Positions 58,968-64,000 of a stretch of DNA of 64,000 nucleotides are shown here, piece by piece. The stretch comes from Psilocybe azurescens (lineage: Eukaryota; Basidiomycota; Agaricomycetes; Agaricales; Agrocybaceae). Position numbers and translations under genes: made by a program. The stretch spans positions 186,001 through 250,000 of the forward strand of contig JAJIRX010000496.1 in NCBI GenBank assembly GCA_023853785.1, read 5' to 3'. The notes below the pieces were generated by a model that saw only the letters and a program-made list of their open reading frames with translations, searched no databases and was not told where the DNA came from. Position 1 is the stretch's first letter. Each line of letters opens with the position of its first letter.

Positions 58968-59939
58968 ATACTACGCACGATTTGAGTTAAGACATACTTG
59001 CTTCGTGGAATTTATATGTTCAATTCAGTTCCGATGTCAGAAAGAGTTTCCTCTGTGATTGTCATGGCTGTATACTTTCGGACAGTAAAAAGAGGTACTA
59101 TCTATCAGCTAGTATAGAACTTCCGTAAGTTTCTTCACTACAGGACTGCATACGCTGCATCCGCTAGCTTCCTACTCGGTTACTAATACCAAAGCTATTT
59201 TTAGCGTCACTCGGGAGATGATCACAAGGAAATACCACTGAGTGGAGCTAGTAAGATTGTGTTGCTCTGCACTCGGCTTTGGCTACGGCGGTTGCTACCA
59301 TCTTGGAACCAAGTGCAAGCAACATGGTGGTACGAGTAGGTGAGTTACTGTCAATTTCTCATCGTTCCTCCGCTATCTGAGTCAATCTGAGCGGGCGATG
59401 GGTCATCGACTGTTCTGTAAGACTCGGACCTCTGGGAACTACTGAAGTTTCCCCATATTAGGTCCACGTGGTGTTAATCATCGTGAAACCGTCAACTTGC
59501 AATACATATGCCCTTTTAAAAACCATGCTTATGTGTTTATCTTGCTTCTTTTTCATCAGCGGCCGATTTGGGACAAGCAGGCATCGCACAAAAAAACATG
59601 TCTGCATATGAGCTCTTCTAATTCTATTCAAGCTCCATGGAACACCTTTTGTTAAATACTACCTGCATACGAGCGCGTCTCGTGTGTATTCTTGCTCTCT
59701 TTCTCCCACCTCTTTCCCATCACCGCGGTCTCCTCCTCCTCCCTCTTCCATCACCTTGGACTTCTACCATGTCTTCCATTCTACCCACTCTCGGGCTGGT
59801 AGCACGTGCCGTAACTACTTTGCACGCTCGTAGGAAGACGTACGCTCGTCTTATCATAAGCACAATTGGTTCCCGTTTGACGCCGCGTTCATCCTCCCAA
59901 AGCCAGATCGACACATACGCGACATGTTCTCGTTTAAGT
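58968..59939. other. Intergenic, no gene seen
   Basis: 3' flank of CDK8 up to about 59063 (shared with the decayed copy), then sequence without recognised coding content. A short plus frame at 59637-59948 may be the 5' end of the next gene but has no domain. Confidence 0.45.
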
Positions 59940-61548
59940 AAGCGCTAAATTGGCCGCACCGTCTCAAGGTCTCGTGGCTTACTGTCTTCTCTTCAACTTG
60001 CATTCTATCCAATCTTTGCATAGCTCTCTGGGCATATGACATTATTCTAAACCTCGACCGCGAGAAGGAGTACGTATGGAAGGAAGGACTTCGCCCATCC
60101 AGTCTGCTCTATTACGCTGCCAGATATCCAGTGATTGCAAGACAGATATTCTTTCTATTCTCCAGCCGAGCCCAAATAGATCAGGTGGGCAACAGATACT
60201 ACTATCTACTATCACTCTTGTTGAACTGAAAAACGGTTTTAAAACAGTGAGAACCAAATGATCTCTTGTCGGGACACTTACAGCGATTGACTAAAGCATC
60301 CAGCTGTGACGCATGGCTGAAGTTCACATCGACGGTGTCATTTCTGATACCGAGGACAGCGATCGTTAGTAAGTCCCTTGCTTGCCGCTTCTACACGATG
60401 GTAAAGACTCAACCAAGGCTGATTCTTTGGCGAAGTATCTTTCATCCTGCGTGTTCATGCTGTCATGAACGGAGCCATGTTTTTATTGCGATCTTAGCAG
60501 TTCTCGGCCTTCTATCGACCGCACTGGATATCGTGAGCGTGGTTGCAATTATAAACTTACCTCCATAGTGACACAAAGCTATAGGTGCAAATCAAGCAGC
60601 TTTCCTGCGCACAATCTGCAAATCCTCTGTAGGCCATTTCCTTCTGACGTAAAATTCAGTTTACTGACTCTAAGCTCGGCTGGTAGAGGTATATAAATTA
60701 CACTGGACCTGAAATTGTTGGAAACTCATTGTGAAATACTCCAGCGTTTGTAATGACCTTCATATCTCTAATTGTTTTCGATGTTGTGGCAACTACGCTC
60801 ATTCTGTGGAAACTTGTTGCCGTCGTCAGACTGCAGGGGATGAGGAGCTTGGGGAGTGAAAGCCTAGTATCAGTGATCATAAGAAATGGTGTGTCTCGTG
60901 TTTTGGGATCTCCTGGTTGTATCTCGTGGATTAGTACTAACCTGTGGCAGGTACTCTATATTTTATGTGAGTAGACGGTGCGAAAAGTCAGGAACATACA
61001 TTAAACATAACTCAGAATAATTACCGGCATACAAACAGGAGCTGTGATTCTATACTATGTAAGTTTGGTAATTTCTTTTTGCTCGCACTATGGGGTATAC
61101 TTAGGATGGACTATTTCTCTTTAGCTTCCTCAGGTTTGCATTCACCTAACAATCCTGTGCACGACACACTCACCAAGCAAACTTCGCACACTAGGGGCTT
61201 TACAGCACAATTCTCAACGACTATACTTTGATCATATCGTCGATTCTGATATCGCGGTTTATACTGGACCTGAGAAGTCTTTCAACGGATGCCCAACGAG
61301 GTACAGATCCCAATGACATCTCTTCACTGCAGTTTTCTGCGTCTGGGAGTAATAGTGTTTCAAATGGGGACCCCAGCCGTTGGACCAGCCTCGTTAAGGA
61401 CTTTGAGATTACAGATGCCCATACAAGTACCCTGTCCAAAATATCAGAGAGAAAAGATGGAGAGGCGACAATGCAGATGGGTGATTTGACTCACAGGGCT
61501 GTCCAGGCTGTAGTAGAGACGAGTTTGGAAAGAAGTGCAACGACATAA
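59940..61548 (+). CDS. Multi-pass membrane protein with DUF6533
   Basis: DUF6533 proteins are seven-helix membrane proteins of unknown function, common in Agaricomycetes. The domain is seen at about 60020-60180: WAYDIILNLDREKEYVWK, then RYPVIARQIFFLFSSRAQ. Further hydrophobic exons: VFIAILAVLGLLSTALDIVS (about 60478), ISLIVFDVVATTLILWKLV (about 60760) and IISSILISRFILDL (about 61230), after which a soluble serine-rich tail ends at 61548. At least five introns separate these pieces. The start codon is not resolved; the coding text preceding WAYD (VSWLTVFSSTCILSNLCIAL) extends back to about 59945. Function unknown. Confidence 0.65.
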
Positions 61549-61832
61549 AAAAATTATACATCGTGATAGATCGCGGTTCTGCCTTGGGCGGCTTGATAAG
61601 TGATAGCTATGGTAATTAGAGTATAACTCAAGCGTCCTATAAGCGCCGAGTCTCCTACACTAAATTAAAGGGGCAAACAATAGATTAGAAAGCGTTCGTC
61701 AGACTATGTTTGGCTTCGGTGAGCTCCCTGTCGCGTGTCAACCCCCTTAAACGAAGCTTCCTCGATGTTTCCAAAGATAAAGTACATTGTCATATGATTG
61801 TGGTAGGTGAATACGTAAATATGCGAGGATGG

Positions 61833-63260
61833 TCATTTCTTCTTAGGGCGACGATGCTTCGACTTGGTCATTGAGCGTGTCTGTAAAGAGCCAGATCTCT
61901 TGCAGCTTCCTCTCGTCCGTTTCCTGTCGCCGTGTTGGTTCTCGTTAGGTTCTACCGCCTTTTGTTTCTTCTCACCACCACTAGATACTACAGCGATGTT
62001 GGAAGCAGAGCCTGACATACCTTCAGTTCTTGCAGGTGTTTCAGAGGCTGCCAGACCATCAGCAATTTTGTCACTGGGCCCTTCGGCTGGAGGTCTGTCA
62101 CTGGGAGCTGGGCATATCACTTCAGGGGTCTGCTTCTTCAGTGCATCTATGGCATCTTTGATAATGGCTGAAAATTTGTTATGGTCCTGTTCTTGAAGAT
62201 GTGTTTTCTGAGTTATACACTGCTATAAAGTCAGGGAAATTCATTGTCTCTTCTGCAAGGTTAAATTTCCTCTGCATGTGTCTCTTGCACAGCTGTGCAA
62301 GTGCCTTGATAAGGTTTCAGAAGATCTCATCATTCTTAAAGTATGACTGCAATATTGTCAAGGGGTGTTAAGATTCTGGTTCTTGGCCATTGCACTGATT
62401 TCAGCAGCATAATGCTCCCATAGTTCAAGGTTTGGAACCACTATGGGATTTTCAGGCCCATTGTATTTGATGCATATCCATGCTAGCACATGGAAGAAAG
62501 ACTCAAGGTCATTGAGATGATCCTGTGGTGGTGCCTTTGACAACAAATTGGCCCATGTAATGCTTGAAAGAACTCCAATAGACTGATAGGCATGAGTTTC
62601 CTTTATAAAATTATGAGTCAGCAACTAAGCTCTAGAAATCATGATGGAGACCGCATACCATGCAATATTGATGACCAGAGAGATTTGATTCACAATCCAC
62701 TTTAATGGCCATATCAAGGTCAATAAGGACACTGTGGTTCCCCACATCTGCATCATTCTTGCCCAGAAGAATGTTTTGGATGCTGATGTTGTGGTGTAGA
62801 ATCCTGCTTTTCAGCCAGATGTTCTTGTGTCCTGTTTAAATTAAGTTTCAACACCTGAATTGAAAAGAAAAGATTATTGCTCACCAGCAACTGCATCATG
62901 AAATGCATGCAATAGTTGCAGCTTATTTTGAAAATGGTTGATGGATTGACCATAAGCCTCAGACACAATTCAAGAGAAGATACAACTGTGATCATGGGGG
63001 GTGCCATAACCTGAAGATCTTCTGGTTTTGAGAGATTGACTTGCAGAGTATTCCAGCAGAGTGTTTCTCGGCCAGTTACTGTTCTGCGAGAAAAAGGAGC
63101 GCTCAGAACTTGGTATGATTCATGGTTTGCACATTGATCTAAGCTTCTGAGAATCAACATTGTCCCCGGGCTTTAAGACCATGATTGTAGGCGCCATGAT
63201 GAATGGATCATGAGTGGGGGATGTTTAAGAATGACTAGATGAAAACACACCTACATATTT
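61833..63260 (-). pseudogene. FunK1-type kinase pseudogene, second locus
   Basis: Homologous to the FunK1 pseudogene at 38.9-41.3 kb. The catalytic loop reads ILHHNISIQNILLGKND (about 62760-62810), lacking both R and D of HRD. ESFFHVLAWICIKYNGPENP lies at about 62440-62500. The C-terminal tail (62120-61833) is basic and ends KSKHRRPKKK. Frames are interrupted near 62210, 62360 and 62625. The middle part is CpG-poor, the last 290 bp CpG-rich. An N-terminal half like that at 40.5-41 kb is missing. Confidence 0.75.
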
Positions 63261-63676
63261 TAAGACTTCGACTTATGAGATCATAGATGGGTTTTTCCGC
63301 AACACGTGAGTGATCGTTACAAAATTATTTTCCTATCTGAACTTCAAACTAAATCCGCCGTCGTCGTCCACGTTGTCAAGCCGTCGCTTTTGGCCGTTCA
63401 TTATGTCAGGAATGCTATCTTTTAAAACGGCTGTAGAATAATGACGTTGGAGGTGAGTACCAGCTGTATGAATACCGTTGCCGCCAACACAATGTTAGAA
63501 TTTGGAGGCACACTAGCACCGATCGATTCAAACTGGCGACTAGTTAGCCACCGGTCACCGCCCACTGCATTCGTAAAATTTTGCAACGTCAGATCGAGAA
63601 TTAAGCCAACATAGCCCGGCGGGTATATGAGTACAGGTACATGAGAGATGAATAAGAGAATTAAATGACCAGAAAT
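63261..63676. other. Intergenic, no gene seen
   Basis: Normal CpG content; no open frame of note between the FunK1 pseudogene and the RING protein. Confidence 0.5.
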
Positions 63677-64000
63677 CTACTGTCCTTCGCCGTTTTTGTG
63701 ACAAACTGGGCATCCACGGCCTAACCGTGATCTGATCATCGATTCGCTGACGACAATATCAGTACAGAATGCATCCAAAGGAGCCAGAACACCCACAAAG
63801 CAATCGCGCCACTGATTCCCCTCGACATTCCGCCATCCAAGCCGGAAGCTCGCAGAGAAATAAGGATCTGGTGTTGGAAGTGGGATATCTTCAGCCCCAC
63901 TGACACATGTTGCGTGTACGACGTGTCGACAGAGGAAAAGAAACATGAGAGAAGGCGGTGCATCCTGTAACGGGAGCAAACATAGCTTGCATTGGGTTGT
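63677..64000 (-). CDS. C-terminal end of a RING-finger protein (possibly Vps41)
   Basis: Cut by the window edge. The frame runs from the edge to the stop at 63677. It encodes a RING-H2-type set of ligands: CKLC (about 63985), CRHVVHATC (about 63905-63930) and CPVC (about 63695). A long loop lies between the second and third groups. A C-terminal RING of this spacing, following FLF and ending shortly after CPVC, resembles Vps41 of the HOPS vacuolar tethering complex, but I see too little to be sure. Confidence 0.5.
   Translation of the reverse strand, partial: TTQCKLCLLPLQDAPPSLMFLFLCRHVVHATCVSGAEDIPLPTPDPYFSASFRLGWRNVEGNQWRDCFVGVLAPLDAFCTDIVVSESMIRSRLGRGCPVCHKNGEGQ

Noticed and set aside
1..64000. 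tRNA or rRNA genes.
   Set aside because: No cloverleaf with A and B boxes and no rRNA-like stretch was recognised by eye on either strand; a tRNAscan-SE/Infernal run would be decisive.

Overview
The window looks like nuclear DNA of a basidiomycete fungus, most likely an Agaricomycete. Evidence: intron-dense genes with short GT..AG introns, FunK1-type kinase remnants, a DUF6533 membrane protein, an F-box-like gene of Agaricomycete style, a DUF6570-containing Helitron and a fungal chromovirus. There is no prokaryotic operon structure, and I saw no tRNA or rRNA gene.

Layout. 0.1-2.1 kb: F-box-like gene and an unrecognised ORF group (minus). 2.1-15.8 kb: a decayed autonomous Helitron (DUF6570, HUH Rep, PIF1-type helicase, then a tandem-repeat tail ending in a hairpin), split by a complete-length Ty3/gypsy chromovirus (6183-12593) with 475/476-bp LTRs and 5-bp target duplication GCGAC. 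16.9-21.3 kb: decayed hAT element. 21.5-25.1 kb: gene island with a secreted GH16 glucanase (plus) and a HIT-like gene (minus). 25.9-37.4 kb: a Tc1-type MITE, one copy of a 3-kb segmental duplication, then a decayed copy of the CDK8 gene that holds a second copy of the same MITE (TA duplication) and a 4.9-kb hAT-like element (8-bp duplication), itself carrying further foldback elements. 37.7-41.3 kb: FunK1 kinase pseudogene with a nearly perfect inverted duplication. 42.7-46.9 kb: LTR-like sequence, Tc1 transposon, foldback element, and an inverted copy of the Helitron tail. 47.7-50.7 kb: second copy of the segmental duplication. 50.9-64 kb: FunK1 relic, purine (NCS2/NAT) permease, class I histone deacetylase, CDK8, DUF6533 protein, FunK1 pseudogene, and the C-terminal end of a RING protein (possibly Vps41).

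The housekeeping genes (permease, deacetylase, CDK8) keep normal CpG content. Most repeats between about 15.8-20.7 kb and 30.4-47 kb are almost without CpG. Comparing the CDK8 gene with its copy, and MITE A with MITE B, shows that this arose by CpG to TpG/CpA change. The switch between decayed and protected sequence falls inside single elements on both sides of the GH16/HIT island. That is the most interesting signal here: a local, sharply bounded mutation domain, presumably driven by cytosine methylation.

Caution: several otherwise good genes (F-box, HIT-like, CDK8, duplicated ankyrin-like gene) have one-base frame breaks, most of them in short homopolymers, so sequencing error is a real alternative to pseudogenisation.
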